Assembly: GCA_008933635.1 (NCBI GenBank)
Contig: WBUQ01000028.1
Location: forward strand, 1 to 37,674
Direction: 5' to 3'
Source of the DNA: Desulfobulbaceae bacterium
GTDB lineage: Bacteria > Desulfobacterota > Desulfobulbia > Desulfobulbales > Desulfocapsaceae
Length of the DNA stretch: 37,674 nt
The position numbers and the translations under genes were made by a program. A model generated the notes under the pieces. That model was not told where the DNA came from and ran no database searches. It saw nothing but the letters and a program-made list of their open reading frames with translations. This document shows, one piece after another, positions 22,860-32,499 of the stretch (positions are counted from its first letter, which is position 1; every line of letters begins with the position of its first letter).

Positions 22860-24179
22860 CTATTGCCGGCTGCCCTGCATCCTGCCGTAGGAAGAGAATA
22901 CCTCGAGGCTTCTGAGGATGTTCAGGGCGGTGTTGAGCTGCGGGTCGTTTCTGAGCCTTTCCTTGGTTTCCGGGTCGATCGCCGATGCGGGAGAGGCAGC
23001 CTCATCCTGGCCCTGCATGTGATTGTCGAGGTTGATCTCGCGCCGGGCCTCGCTGTCGGGCGGAGGCTCCTGCCCGACCTCCTCCCCGGCCGGGACTTCC
23101 ACGTCGGGGGCGATGCCGAGGGCCTGGATCGACCGGTTGTTAGGCGTGTAGTACCTGGCGGTGGTCATCCGCAGCCCGGAGCCGTCAGGGAGGGGAATGA
23201 TGGTCTGCACCGAACCCTTGCCGAAAGTCCGGGTGCCGACGACGACTCCCCGCTTTTGGTCCTGGATGGCGCCGGCGACGATTTCCGAGGCGCTGGCGGA
23301 TCCTTCGTTGACGAGGACGACGATGGGCATCGAGGCGTCATCGTTGGTGCTGTGCGCCTGGAAGACCATGTTCTGGTCTTCGGTCCGTCCCCTGGTCGAA
23401 ACGATCGCGCCCTTCTTCAGGAAGATATCGCTGATGCTGACGGCCTGGCTGAGCAGTCCGCCGGGGTTGTTGCGGAGATCGAGGATCAGGCCGCGGATGG
23501 GGTCTTTTTTCTCGAGGCTGCTCAGTTCCTGCTTGAAATCCCGGGTGGTGTGGTTCTGGAAGTTGGTGATGCGGAAATAGGCAAAGCCGGGGGTGAGAAA
23601 GGAGGCCTTGACCGAGTGCAGGGGGATGATATCCCTGGTCAGGGTGACCGGCCGCAAGGCGTTCTCGCCTTCACGCTGGATGGTGATGCTGACCTTTGAC
23701 CCGCGGCTGCCCCTCAGGAGCTTGATCGCCTCGTCGGAGGTCATGTCCTTGGTTTTTTTGCCTTCAATCTCAACGATCAGATCGTTGGCCTTTATGCCTG
23801 CCCTGTCGGCCGGAGTGCCCTCGATCGGGCTGACAACGGTGAGGATGCCGTCCTTGATCGTGATCTCGATTCCGACACCGCTGAACGATCCGCTGGTTTC
23901 TTCCTGCAGCTCCTGGAACTCTTCCGGGGTGAGATAGGAACTGTGGGGATCCAGCGTGAGCAGCAGGCCCCTGATGGCGCCGTCAACCGCCTGCTGGGTA
24001 TCTATCTCCTCGACGTAATTCTCCTGCAGGATGCTGAGGATATTGGAGAAAACCTCCAGCTGCCGGTAGGTCTTCTCGCGTTGTTCCTGTGAAATGTCGG
24101 CATGGGCGATCGGGGCGGCAGCGATGAGCAGGGTGAACAGAATGAGCGATGTCCTAAGTAAGCGAAAAGGAGCGGCCAT
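22860..24179 (-). CDS. ctpA: Carboxy-terminal processing protease CtpA (S41 family)
   Basis: The 439-residue periplasmic protease has a signal peptide (to about residue 27), an S41 N-terminal helix region, a PDZ domain (about 100-170, GVGIEITIKDGILTVVSP), and the catalytic domain. The Ser/Lys dyad is Ser296 (GSASASEI) and Lys321 (TFGKGSVQ), 25 residues apart as in Prc. The C-terminus has a long acidic tail. The family trims C-termini of periplasmic proteins, including peptidoglycan hydrolases. It is downstream of ftsE-ftsX-envC on the same strand, about 50 bases behind envC, pointing to septal wall remodelling. I chose the inner ATG because AAAGGA lies 5 bases before it. Confidence 0.94.
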   Translation of the reverse strand: MAAPFRLLRTSLILFTLLIAAAPIAHADISQEQREKTYRQLEVFSNILSILQENYVEEIDTQQAVDGAIRGLLLTLDPHSSYLTPEEFQELQEETSGSFSGVGIEITIKDGILTVVSPIEGTPADRAGIKANDLIVEIEGKKTKDMTSDEAIKLLRGSRGSKVSITIQREGENALRPVTLTRDIIPLHSVKASFLTPGFAYFRITNFQNHTTRDFKQELSSLEKKDPIRGLILDLRNNPGGLLSQAVSISDIFLKKGAIVSTRGRTEDQNMVFQAHSTNDDASMPIVVLVNEGSASASEIVAGAIQDQKRGVVVGTRTFGKGSVQTIIPLPDGSGLRMTTARYYTPNNRSIQALGIAPDVEVPAGEEVGQEPPPDSEARREINLDNHMQGQDEAASPASAIDPETKERLRNDPQLNTALNILRSLEVFSSYGRMQGSRQ

Positions 24180-24229
24180 GTACATCCTTTGGCGCCATCG
24201 GGCGCGCTGCGAATCTCAATGAGTCAGAA

Positions 24230-25522
24230 CTATTGACGGGAGGGTTTGAGCGACGCCTGCAAGGTACTGGTATCGAGCCACTGCATCGGATCGAGCGACT
24301 CGGACCGATGGCGGATTTCGAAATACATACCTTTGTCGATGAGTGTCGCCGTTTCGCCCAATTCACCGACTATGGCACCGGTTTTCACGGTATCTCCCTT
24401 TGCTGCAAGCACTTTTTCAAGCCTGGAGTAGATAGAATAATACTGAAAACCATGATGCACAATGATTGAGTTGCCGTAGCCCCGCAAATATCCGGCATGG
24501 ATCACGGTACCGGCGCAGATGGCTTTTGCGGGAGTGCCATCGGGAGCTTCGATGGCGATACCGTCCGATTTTTTCCGGATACCGAGGGAATTGGTGGTCT
24601 CCTGGCCAAACCCGACAATGACCGTTCCCTGCACAGGCGGAGGATGGTGGCCTTTGCGCAGCAGAAAACCCTGTTCTCTTGCCTGTTCTTTTTCTTTCAG
24701 GGCGAGCAGGGAGGCGGTGAGATCTTCCGCCGCTTTCTCCAGCTCCCGGATCGCCTGCTGGTGCAGCTTCGACTGGGTGCGGATCAGATGCAGCAGCCTT
24801 TCCTTCTCCTTCCTGGTATCGTCGATGCTGACTTTTTCCGCGACGACCTCGGCGATAAAATCTGAGAGGATATTTTTCTCGAGCACGAGGCTTCTCGTAA
24901 TCCGTTCGAGGTTGCCGATATTGGTCCGGTAGGTGGCGATGACGTTCTGGTCGTATTCGATAAGCGACTGGAAGGAGTCGTGGAAACGCAGGAGTTCAGG
25001 CAGTGTCTGGGCAGAGAAGATGACGTTGAGAAGACCGATGTTGCCCATTTTGTAGTAGGCATTGATCCGTTTCAGCAGATGCTGCTGCACCTTTTCCTTC
25101 TCTGCTCTGATCCCGGCCAGTTCCTGTTCCCTCTGGCTGATCAGGGCCTTCTGGGTATTGCGTTTCTTCTCGAGTCCCGAGAGCTTCGCGAGCTGGTCTG
25201 CCAGGCGCCTGTCAATTTCCTCAAGTTCCTGCAGGATGCTTTTTTCCTTGGTCGCCGCTTCGAGGAATTGCTCCCGCTGCGACTGAAGACCCTGCTGCAG
25301 GCGTTGGATATTGATGCGAAAGGTGCGGACATTTTCCTTCTGCTCAAGCTCGTCGCCGGGCTGCGCGACGGCGGCAGCTGCTGAGGCGAGCAACAGGACC
25401 ACGCAGAAGATCAGGGATTTCCCCGGGACGGCGGATAAAGGCGCCATCCAGCGCGGCCCGCGGGCGATATGCAGGGGATGGTGCGGCACGTTCATCGTAT
25501 GAGAGGCGGTCCTGACACTCAT
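24230..25522 (-). CDS. envC: EnvC-like murein hydrolase activator (degenerate M23/LytM domain)
   Basis: The 430-residue protein has an N-terminal export segment (about 36-53), a long coiled coil (about 60-285), and a C-terminal LytM/M23 fold (about 300-420). The LytM zinc residues are lost. The HxxxD site appears as KKSDGIAIEAP, the YAHL site as YSIYSRL, and the HLHFE site as MYFEIRH (about 399-405). Such non-catalytic LytM proteins, as in E. coli EnvC, bind FtsEX through the coiled coil and switch on amidases at the septum. Its ATG overlaps the ftsX stop (ATGA). The missing residues support an activator rather than a hydrolase. Confidence 0.9.
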   Translation of the reverse strand: MSVRTASHTMNVPHHPLHIARGPRWMAPLSAVPGKSLIFCVVLLLASAAAAVAQPGDELEQKENVRTFRINIQRLQQGLQSQREQFLEAATKEKSILQELEEIDRRLADQLAKLSGLEKKRNTQKALISQREQELAGIRAEKEKVQQHLLKRINAYYKMGNIGLLNVIFSAQTLPELLRFHDSFQSLIEYDQNVIATYRTNIGNLERITRSLVLEKNILSDFIAEVVAEKVSIDDTRKEKERLLHLIRTQSKLHQQAIRELEKAAEDLTASLLALKEKEQAREQGFLLRKGHHPPPVQGTVIVGFGQETTNSLGIRKKSDGIAIEAPDGTPAKAICAGTVIHAGYLRGYGNSIIVHHGFQYYSIYSRLEKVLAAKGDTVKTGAIVGELGETATLIDKGMYFEIRHRSESLDPMQWLDTSTLQASLKPSRQ

Positions 25523-26406
25523 ACCCTCAGGTACTTCTGGATCGAAGTGAAGCTGCCGCCGGTGCAGAGGACGATCGAGACGCCGACGATGGCAAGAGCG
25601 GCGGAGACGGGCAGGAAGGTGAAGTCGAAAAGGTTGAACAGGCCTGGTCCGGAGAACCGGAGCTTTATCCAGTCAAAGAGCAAATACAGCGAAAGCAGAC
25701 CGAAAGCCGATCCGAAGAAACCCTGCAGGACCCCCTCGAGCAGAAACGGCGTCCGAATATAATTGTTGGTGGCGCCGACCAGTTTCAGCAGTTCCAGTTC
25801 CGCCTGACGGCCCATGATCGTCAGGCGGATGGTATAGGCAACCATGAAGACGGTGGTGAGGATCAGCAGATTGCCCGAGAGGATGACGACGATCGAAAGC
25901 AGCTTGGTGAAGGAGTAGAAGCGTTCGATCCAGTCCTTGCCGTACTGGACCTTGAGGGTGCCGGGCAGCTTTGCCAGGTAGTCGGAAAAGAGCTTGATCT
26001 GGTTGAGCCCCCTGAGCGTTTTCAGCGGCACCACCTCAATCGAAGCCGGCAGGAAGTCCTTGGGCAGATCCTCGAGGACATCCCTGTTCTGCGCCATCTG
26101 CCTGGTGAAGCGGTCATAGGCCTCGGCTTTGGAGATGAAATGGATGGCTTCGACATCGTCGAAGTTGGTGATCTTGCGGCGGAGCTGCTCCTGCATCTCC
26201 GGGCCCGGCTCTTCCTCCAGGTAGACGATGAGGCTGAGGTCGTCGCCGAGTTTGTCGCCGATGGTCAGCATGTTGGTATAGACCAGGTAGAAGAAGGCGA
26301 AGATCAGCACCGACAGCGTGACGGTCAGCAGTGTCATCAGTTGCGACGGCCAGGTTTGTCGCAGATTCCTGCCGACCTGACGCAAGACGGTGAACCAGAA
26401 GTTCAT
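25519..26406 (-). CDS. ftsX: Cell division protein FtsX
   Basis: FtsX is the membrane subunit of the FtsEX complex, an ABC-transporter-like machine that relays ATP hydrolysis to periplasmic wall-hydrolase activators. The 295-residue protein has four membrane helices: one near 24-44, then a periplasmic domain (about 45-170), and three near 175-200, 225-250 and 265-290. GNLLILTTVFMVAYTIRLTIMGRQAELELLKLVGATN is the conserved transmission region. It overlaps ftsE upstream and envC downstream by four bases each, forming a tight operon. Confidence 0.94.
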   Translation of the reverse strand: MNFWFTVLRQVGRNLRQTWPSQLMTLLTVTLSVLIFAFFYLVYTNMLTIGDKLGDDLSLIVYLEEEPGPEMQEQLRRKITNFDDVEAIHFISKAEAYDRFTRQMAQNRDVLEDLPKDFLPASIEVVPLKTLRGLNQIKLFSDYLAKLPGTLKVQYGKDWIERFYSFTKLLSIVVILSGNLLILTTVFMVAYTIRLTIMGRQAELELLKLVGATNNYIRTPFLLEGVLQGFFGSAFGLLSLYLLFDWIKLRFSGPGLFNLFDFTFLPVSAALAIVGVSIVLCTGGSFTSIQKYLRV

Positions 26407-27107
26407 GCGGGAACTCCTCCGCTCATGGCATGGATCCGGCCCTTGCGCAACTCCATGACCCGATGCGGCGAGTTGCGGTAGATGGAGCTGTCGTGGGTGG
26501 CGATGACGACCGTCGCCCCGGAATTATTGCATTTGTTCAGCAATTTCATCACCCGTTCGGTGGTAATGGCATCGAGGTTGCCGGTGGGCTCATCGACCAG
26601 GATCAGGGTCGGCGAATTGGCGACGGCCCGGGCCAGGGTGACCCGCTGCTGTTCGCCGCGGGACAGTTCGCCGGTGATGGTATCGTGCTTGTCGGCAAGG
26701 CCGAGCTGGTCGAGCAGATCGACCACGCGCTTGCGGATGATGCCCGGTTTCTTGTACGAGACCTCCATCGAGATGGCGATGTTCTCGGCGGCGGTGCGGT
26801 CTTCCAGGAGCTTGAAATCCTGGTAGGCGACACCGATTTTCTGGCGGAGGCGGGCAAGGGTCGTCCCCTTGATGGTGTGCACCGCTTTGCCGGCGACCTC
26901 GATCAGGCCGTTTGTCGGTGATTCCATGCTGCAGATGAGCTTGAGCAGCGTCGTCTTGCCTGCCCCGCTCATGCCGATGAGGAAAAACATCTCGCCACGG
27001 GCGATGGTCACTGAAATATCGGAAAGGGCCGTGACATCGGGAGGATAGATCTTCGAGACCTTGATCATCTCGATCATCGTATTCGTTCCGGAGTGCTGTG
27101 TCGTCAT
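26403..27107 (-). CDS. ftsE: Cell division ATP-binding protein FtsE
   Basis: The 234-residue ABC ATPase has a Walker A motif ([13 protein letters not shown]), the signature [14 protein letters not shown], Walker B ([12 protein letters not shown]) and the switch His (IATHDSS). It powers FtsX for septal peptidoglycan hydrolysis. I chose the ATG with CAGGAACGT just upstream (start MTTQHSG). A start ten codons later ([13 protein letters not shown]) is nearly as good. The farther upstream start is ruled out because it overlaps the probable transcription start. Confidence 0.94.
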   Translation of the reverse strand: MTTQHSGTNTMIEMIKVSKIYPPDVTALSDISVTIARGEMFFLIGMSGAGKTTLLKLICSMESPTNGLIEVAGKAVHTIKGTTLARLRQKIGVAYQDFKLLEDRTAAENIAISMEVSYKKPGIIRKRVVDLLDQLGLADKHDTITGELSRGEQQRVTLARAVANSPTLILVDEPTGNLDAITTERVMKLLNKCNNSGATVVIATHDSSIYRNSPHRVMELRKGRIHAMSGGVPA

Positions 27108-27165
27108 ACGTTCCTGTGTCTGTTGGCCATGCCGGGAGATGCCGTCAGGGATCATATTTCGCAGC

Positions 27166-27194
27166 ACTTTAATAAACTCGGGAATTTATGTCAA
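27166..27194 (-). promoter_or_regulatory. Sigma-70-type promoter of the ftsE-ftsX-envC operon
   Basis: On the minus strand a perfect TTGACA (27189-27194), 17-base spacer and TAAAGT (27166-27171, 4 of 6) are present. Expected transcription start is near 27159, about 50 bases before the chosen ftsE ATG. Confidence 0.7.
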
Positions 27195-27285
27195 ATTTTA
27201 AAGGATTTTCGGGACGCGTTCTTCAGCCGGGAGTGGGGCAAAATATTCCTCTTTTCCGGTTCGGAAGGAATTTCCGGATTTTGCC

Positions 27286-27313
27286 TTGCATTGTGATGTT
27301 CAGTTGGTAAATT
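27286..27313 (+). promoter_or_regulatory. Possible promoter for the ileS operon
   Basis: TTGCAT (4 of 6), a 16-base spacer and TAAATT (4 of 6) lie about 115 bases before ileS. Only moderate matches to consensus. Confidence 0.35.
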
Positions 27314-27428
27314 TATCTGTTTCGGTAGAGCGGATCAGCCCGCGGTACGTGGGCCCGGGGAAGGGCTGCGCGATTGAGAAATGATCTACAGAGCGGCGGA
27401 TGGCGCCGATACGATAAAGGAGAACAGC

Positions 27429-30245
27429 ATGGATTACAGGGCGACACTCAATCTGCCCCAGACCTCATTCAGCATGAAAGCCAACCTGACCCAGCGCGAG
27501 CCGGTCTACCTCAAGCGCTGGGAGAAGGAGGATCTCTACGCCCAGCTGGAAGAGCAGGCGGCCGGCAAGCCGCTCTACGTCCTGCATGACGGCCCTCCCT
27601 ACGCCAACGGTCATATCCATCTCGGCACCGCCTTCAACAAGATCCTGAAGGACGTCATCCTCAGGTCGAGGCGGATGGCCGGTTTCAATGCCCCCTACAT
27701 TCCGGGCTGGGACTGCCACGGCCTGCCGATCGAGCACAATGTCGACCTGGAGCTGGGCGAAAAGAAGAAGACGATCCCGAAGCTGTCGAAACGGGGTGCC
27801 TGCCGCAAGTACGCCGAGAAATGGATCAAGACCCAGAAGGCCGAGTTCAAACGACTGGGCGTGCTGGGCGACTGGGATAAGCCCTACCTGACCATGGACT
27901 ACGCCTACGAGGCGACCATCGCCCGGGAGTTCAACCGTTTTCTCCTCTCCGGTTCGGTGATCCGAAACAAGAAGCCGGTCTACTGGTGCGCCACCTGCAC
28001 GACCGCCCTGGCCGAGGCCGAGGTCGAGTACCACGACCACCGTTCGCCGTCGGTCTACGTCAAGTTCCCGGTGGTCGACGATTTTTCAGAAATCAGCCCG
28101 GCCCTGGCGGCAGGCGACGTCTCCGTCGTCATCTGGACGACGACTCCCTGGACCCTGCCCGCCAACCTGGCCGTGGCCTTCCATCCCGATTTCGTCTATG
28201 CCGCGGTGAAGGTCGAGGACGAGACCTGGATCCTCGCCCAGGACCGGGTGGTGCCGTTCATGGCCGAGGTCGGGATCGATCGCTACGAGATCGCCGGTAC
28301 GTTCTCGGCACGAGGCCTGGAAAACCGCCGCTGCCGCCATCCCTTCCTCGACCGTGATTCGCTGCTGGTGCTGGCCGACTATGTCACCACTGAGGCCGGC
28401 ACCGGCTGCGTCCACACCGCTCCGGGGCATGGTGCCGACGACTACCAGACCGGCCTGCGCTACGGGCTCGACATCTTTTCGCCGGTGGACAACGAGGGTG
28501 TCTACACCAGCGAGGCCGGTCCCTATGCCGGGCAGCAGATCCCGGCGGTCAACAAGGTCATCAACCAGGACATGCGCAACCTCGGGGTGCTGATCCATCA
28601 GAGCGACATCAACCACAGCTACCCGCACTGCTGGCGATGCAAGAAACCGGTGATGTACCGGGCGACGCCGCAGTGGTTTATCTCGATGGAGATCAACGAC
28701 CTGCGCGCCAAATCGCTCGACAACATCAAAAAGGTGGTCTGGACCCCGGCCTGGGGCATGCAGCGGATCTACGCGATGATCGAGGGCAGGCCGGACTGGT
28801 GCCTTTCCCGCCAGCGCAGCTGGGGCGTGCCGATCACCATCATCAGCTGCTCCGACTGCGGCGAGATTATCAAAAGCGAAAAACTGGTGCAGCGGATCGA
28901 CGAACTCTTTCGGCAGGAAGGGGCCGACGCCTGGTTCCGTCACGGGGTGGAGACCTTCCTCGAGCCCGGGACTACCTGCGGCAAGTGCGGGTCCGCCAGC
29001 TTCACCAAGGAGGAGGATATCCTCGACGTCTGGTTCGATTCCGGGGTCAGTCACGCCGCGGTCTGCGAACAACGGGAGGAACTGCGGTCGCCGGCCGATC
29101 TCTATCTCGAAGGCAGCGACCAGCATCGCGGCTGGTTCCACAGCGCCCTGCTGACCTCGGTCGGGACGCGCGGCCGGGCGCCCTACCACGGAGTCCTGAC
29201 CCATGGCTACGTTGTCGACGGCCAGGGGCGCAAGATGTCGAAGTCGGTCGGCAACGTCGTCGCCCCGGGCGAGGTCATCGAGAAGTTCGGGGCCGAAATC
29301 CTGCGGCTGTGGGTGGCCAGTGAGGACTACCGGGATGACGTCAAGGTCTCCGATGAGATCCTCCGCCAGGTTGCCGATGCCTACCGCAAGATCCGCAACA
29401 CCATCCGCTACATGCTCGGCAACCTGTACGATTTCGATCCGGCCAGCGATCGCGTTCCCCGCTCCGACCTGCCCGAACTCGACCGCTGGGCGCTGGGGCG
29501 ATATGATGAGCTGGTCGGCAGGATCGTCGGCGCCTACGAGCGCTTCGAGTTCCATTCCGTCTACCAGGCGCTGAACCTGTTCTGCGGCACGACGATGAGC
29601 GCTTTCTACCTCGACATCATCAAGGACCGGCTCTATGCCTCCGGTGCGGACTCGCAGCCCAGGCGGGCGGCCCAGACGGTGCTGTACGAGATCCTCGACG
29701 GCATGCTGAGGCTGATGTCGCCGATCCTCTGCTTCACCGCAGCCGAGGCTTGGGAGTCACTGTATGCGCTTTCGGATTCGGCGCCGTTGACCCGTAGCGT
29801 CTTCTTCGCCGAGTTCCCGAGCGCCGGCGACGGGGGCGAGGAAAGCGGTCTTGACGAGCGCTGGGCCAGACTGATCAGGCTGCGCTCGGAGATTACCAAG
29901 GCCCTCGAGATTGCCCGCCGGGACAAGATCATCGGCCATCCGCTCGAGGCTGAGGTACAGCTGCAGGTCGGTGGTGAACTGGCAGCCTTCATCGAACAGG
30001 AGCGGCAGGCGCTCAAGGAGATTTCGATTGTCTCGGCGCTGCAGGTTGTCGACGGGACCCTCGAAGGCGCCTTCGTCAGTGACGAAATCGAGGGCCTGTC
30101 GATCAGGGTCATTCAGGCCCCGGGCAGCAAGTGCGAGCGATGCTGGACCAGGTCGAAGACGGTCGGCGAACTCCGGGCACACCCGGAGATCTGCGGGAGA
30201 TGCGCTGACGTCGTCGCACAAATGGACGCCGGGCAGGAAGGGTAG
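27429..30245 (+). CDS. ileS: Isoleucine--tRNA ligase
   Basis: This 938-residue class I synthetase charges tRNA-Ile and edits valine. It has the HIGH motif as HIHLG (62-66, in [18 protein letters not shown]), the WDCHGLPIE block, and a CP1 editing domain including [10 protein letters not shown] and [11 protein letters not shown]. The KMSKS loop is intact ([10 protein letters not shown], near 600). The C-terminal zinc site has four cysteines (CERCW and CGRC). The start [14 protein letters not shown] is preceded by ATAAAGGAGAACAGC; the longer upstream frame lacks such a site. It leads a run with lspA, fabD and a small Cys-rich protein. The ileS-lspA pairing is common in bacteria. Confidence 0.97.
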   Translation: MDYRATLNLPQTSFSMKANLTQREPVYLKRWEKEDLYAQLEEQAAGKPLYVLHDGPPYANGHIHLGTAFNKILKDVILRSRRMAGFNAPYIPGWDCHGLPIEHNVDLELGEKKKTIPKLSKRGACRKYAEKWIKTQKAEFKRLGVLGDWDKPYLTMDYAYEATIAREFNRFLLSGSVIRNKKPVYWCATCTTALAEAEVEYHDHRSPSVYVKFPVVDDFSEISPALAAGDVSVVIWTTTPWTLPANLAVAFHPDFVYAAVKVEDETWILAQDRVVPFMAEVGIDRYEIAGTFSARGLENRRCRHPFLDRDSLLVLADYVTTEAGTGCVHTAPGHGADDYQTGLRYGLDIFSPVDNEGVYTSEAGPYAGQQIPAVNKVINQDMRNLGVLIHQSDINHSYPHCWRCKKPVMYRATPQWFISMEINDLRAKSLDNIKKVVWTPAWGMQRIYAMIEGRPDWCLSRQRSWGVPITIISCSDCGEIIKSEKLVQRIDELFRQEGADAWFRHGVETFLEPGTTCGKCGSASFTKEEDILDVWFDSGVSHAAVCEQREELRSPADLYLEGSDQHRGWFHSALLTSVGTRGRAPYHGVLTHGYVVDGQGRKMSKSVGNVVAPGEVIEKFGAEILRLWVASEDYRDDVKVSDEILRQVADAYRKIRNTIRYMLGNLYDFDPASDRVPRSDLPELDRWALGRYDELVGRIVGAYERFEFHSVYQALNLFCGTTMSAFYLDIIKDRLYASGADSQPRRAAQTVLYEILDGMLRLMSPILCFTAAEAWESLYALSDSAPLTRSVFFAEFPSAGDGGEESGLDERWARLIRLRSEITKALEIARRDKIIGHPLEAEVQLQVGGELAAFIEQERQALKEISIVSALQVVDGTLEGAFVSDEIEGLSIRVIQAPGSKCERCWTRSKTVGELRAHPEICGRCADVVAQMDAGQEG

Positions 30246-30247
30246 CG

Positions 30248-30730
30248 GTGGCCTATTATCTGGTAGCGCTGGCGGCGATTGTGCTCGACCAGCTGACCAA
30301 GCTCTGGATCCTGCGCAGTTTCGAACTCCACGAATCGCGGGAGGTCATCCCGGGGCTGTTCAACCTGGTCTACGTCACCAATACCGGGGCCGCCTTCAGC
30401 ATGCTGGCGGATGTCGATTCCCCCTGGCGGCAGTATTTTTTCCTTGCCGTCGGGCTGCTTGCCTGTGCCGGACTTACCTTCTATTACCACCGGTTCGGGG
30501 GCGGGCGGCGGATCAATGCCACAGCTCTCGGACTGATCGCCGGCGGGGCGCTGGGCAACCTGATCGACCGCCTGCGATTCGGCGCGGTCGTCGATTTCCT
30601 TGATTTTCACCTGGCCGGCCATCACTGGCCGGCCTTCAATGTCGCCGATTCCGCCATCTGTGTCGGAGCGGTGCTCTTTCTGATCGTCAGTTTTGTCGAA
30701 GAAAAAAAGACAGCGAGGACCACGTCATGA
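30248..30730 (+). CDS. lspA: Lipoprotein signal peptidase (signal peptidase II)
   Basis: LspA cuts the signal peptide of prolipoproteins after diacylglyceryl transfer, in the inner membrane. The 160-residue protein has four helices and the two catalytic aspartates in [19 protein letters not shown] and [11 protein letters not shown]. The early DQLTKLWI and VTNTGAAFS motifs are also present. It starts with GTG two bases after the ileS stop. Its stop overlaps the fabD start (ATGA), showing translational coupling. Confidence 0.95.
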   Translation: MAYYLVALAAIVLDQLTKLWILRSFELHESREVIPGLFNLVYVTNTGAAFSMLADVDSPWRQYFFLAVGLLACAGLTFYYHRFGGGRRINATALGLIAGGALGNLIDRLRFGAVVDFLDFHLAGHHWPAFNVADSAICVGAVLFLIVSFVEEKKTARTTS

Positions 30731-31671
30731 ACATAGCGGTACTTTTTCCGGGTCAGGGTTCACAATCCATCGGCATGGGGCGAGAGTTCCTTGAGGCCGA
30801 TCCGCGATGCGCCCAGCTGATGGAGGCTGCCGAAGCAAGCTGCGGACAGCCGCTCAGGCGGGTCATCATGGAAGGCCCGATGGAAGAACTGACCAGGGCC
30901 GTCTGCCTGCAGCCGGCAATCACCGTCACCAATCTCATCTGCTGGCAGGCGCTGCAGAACGCCCTGGGTGATCGGCTGGCGGTTCGCTGCTTTGCCGGGC
31001 ACAGCCTGGGCGAATATTCCGCCCTCTATGCCGCCGGGGTGATCACGCTGGAAGACACCCTGCGGGTAGTCGCCAAGCGCGGCGAGCTGATGGAGCGGGA
31101 GGGGTTGCGCAATCCCGGCGGCATGCGGGCCGTCATCGGGCTCGACATCGAGACGATCGACGGCCTGATCGCAGGCTATGAAGGCGACGGAGTGGTGACG
31201 GCCGCCAACCACAACACTCCCCAGCAGATCGTCATCTCCGGGACGATCGCGGCGATGGATGCCGTGGGGGAGAGGGCCGAGGCACTGGGGGCCAAGGTTG
31301 TCCCGCTCAACGTCAGTGTCGCCAATCACAGTCCGCTGGTCGCCGATGCGGTGCCGGATTTCGCCGCCTTCATCGACGGCATCCCGTTCAGGCAGCCGCA
31401 GGTCCCGGTCTACTTCAACGTCTCCGCCGCCAGAGAAACCGACGTCAACGTCATCCGCGACCTGATGGCGCGGCAGATCGCCGCCAGGGTACGGTGGTGC
31501 GAGATCATCGGCGCCATGATCGCCGACGGTGTCGACACCTTCATCGAGGTCGGGCCGAAAACCGTGCTGAAGGGGATGATGCGCAAGATCGTCCCGGCAG
31601 GGGTCAAGGTCAGCGCCCTGCAGTTCGACACCCCCGACAGCCTTGCCGCATGTCTGGAAAAACTGGGTTGA
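30727..31671 (+). CDS. fabD: Malonyl-CoA--acyl carrier protein transacylase
   Basis: FabD loads malonyl groups on ACP for fatty acid synthesis. The 314-residue protein starts with the typical FPGQGSQ motif and has the nucleophile elbow [10 protein letters not shown] (Ser about 97). It also has [14 protein letters not shown], the catalytic-His region VANHSPLV, and [11 protein letters not shown]. Length is normal. It is coupled to lspA and not next to other fab genes, so membrane lipid supply is linked here to lipoprotein processing and isoleucyl-tRNA synthesis only by position. Confidence 0.96.
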   Translation: MNIAVLFPGQGSQSIGMGREFLEADPRCAQLMEAAEASCGQPLRRVIMEGPMEELTRAVCLQPAITVTNLICWQALQNALGDRLAVRCFAGHSLGEYSALYAAGVITLEDTLRVVAKRGELMEREGLRNPGGMRAVIGLDIETIDGLIAGYEGDGVVTAANHNTPQQIVISGTIAAMDAVGERAEALGAKVVPLNVSVANHSPLVADAVPDFAAFIDGIPFRQPQVPVYFNVSAARETDVNVIRDLMARQIAARVRWCEIIGAMIADGVDTFIEVGPKTVLKGMMRKIVPAGVKVSALQFDTPDSLAACLEKLG

Positions 31672-31720
31672 GGCGATTGCCCCGGACCATCGGGTTTCAA
31701 CGAAGAGGCCGATTCACCGC

Positions 31721-31921
31721 ATGAAAAAAGATTGTCTGCACTGCAAGCACTACCGTCTCGACGATGTGTACTCCGGCGTCTGCCGCCTGGAAAAGGTCGA
31801 CGTGTACCCCCTCAAACGCAACGAGGATACCTGCCCGTCATGGCGTGACTGCGGCCAGCAGTACTATATCAGGCTGGGCTGGATCAAGGCGAAGAGAGAA
31901 TCCGGGGGCAAGGCCTCATGA
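31721..31921 (+). CDS. Small Cys-rich, probably metal-binding protein
   Basis: The 66-residue protein (start MKKDCLHCKHYRLDD) has five cysteines: C5-x2-C8, C21, C38 and C44. The pattern recalls short proteins reading CxxC...GxC...DTCxxW, which often bind zinc or an iron-sulfur cluster. I do not know a characterised member. The ATG lies 50 bases after fabD on the same strand, so it probably ends that operon. An upstream start within fabD is possible, but the Cys pattern begins right after the chosen Met. Confidence 0.7.
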   Translation: MKKDCLHCKHYRLDDVYSGVCRLEKVDVYPLKRNEDTCPSWRDCGQQYYIRLGWIKAKRESGGKAS

Positions 31922-31946
31922 TCGTTGCGCCCCAGGCGCCGGCCGC

Positions 31947-32405
31947 CTAAAGGCGGATCCTGGTGATGCGGGCGACCCGGCTTCTGGCGATCTCGATGAC
32001 CACGCCCCTTTTGTCGGTTACGGTGATCGTTTCCCTGTCGACGGTTATGACCCGCCCCTCGACCCTGCCGCCGTCCGCCAGTTCGACCGTATAGAGGAAT
32101 TGGGCCGACGTGTCTGATTCGGGGATGCTCTGCCGGGATGAATTCTCCCCCGGGCCAAGGTCTCGGAGGAAATCAACGACGGCCTCCCTGCTGACCCCGT
32201 GGGCGAAATGGCGCTCCATCGAGGCAATGGCGGTCGAGAGGCTGTGTGTGGCGCTGGTGAAGAGATCGTGACGGACGGCCGCACCGACGCCGACCAATAG
32301 AGCCGGGACGAGGAAGAAACAGAGGACGGCGGATTTCCACCTCCGCTGCCATCTGGGCCTGAGGTCGCCTTCCGGCGGCAGGTGATTGTCGAATTTCTCA
32401 AGCAT
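31947..32405 (-). CDS. Single-span membrane protein of unknown function
   Basis: The 152-residue protein has a basic N-terminus (RPRWQRRWK), one helix at about 26-45 (VLCFFLVPALLVGVGAAV), and a periplasmic part ending in a small beta domain. That domain reads YTVELADGGRVEGRVITVDRETITVTDKRGVVIEIARSRV and looks like an SH3/Sm-like barrel. No family is recognised. It is divergent from the next membrane protein and convergent to the small Cys-rich gene. Confidence 0.65.
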   Translation of the reverse strand: MLEKFDNHLPPEGDLRPRWQRRWKSAVLCFFLVPALLVGVGAAVRHDLFTSATHSLSTAIASMERHFAHGVSREAVVDFLRDLGPGENSSRQSIPESDTSAQFLYTVELADGGRVEGRVITVDRETITVTDKRGVVIEIARSRVARITRIRL

Positions 32406-32499
32406 TGCAGCAAGGTTGTGTTGGTGTGAGCGGATGACCGCCGAGTTGAACCATGTCGCCAGGGACCGTGCAGGCGGCGACGCACCCCCGAAAGCCCGA

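Larger units (their letters stand above)
27108..27428. other. Divergent intergenic region between ftsE and ileS (321 bases)
   Basis: It contains the ftsE promoter, a small inverted repeat TTCCG-GTT-CGGAA (27254-27266), and a possible ileS promoter (annotated separately). A GC-rich stretch follows before the ileS ribosome site, in which CAGCCC and GGGCTG can pair. I see no coding sequence or known riboswitch. Confidence 0.5.

Noticed and set aside
22833-22860. GC-rich palindrome between era and ctpA as an intrinsic terminator
   Set aside because: GCCGGGCCCGGC can form a stem, but no U-tract follows on either strand, so I could not support it.
28086-29555. 489-codon open frame antisense to ileS
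   Set aside because: Same cause: it mirrors the ileS core, with no recognisable domains.
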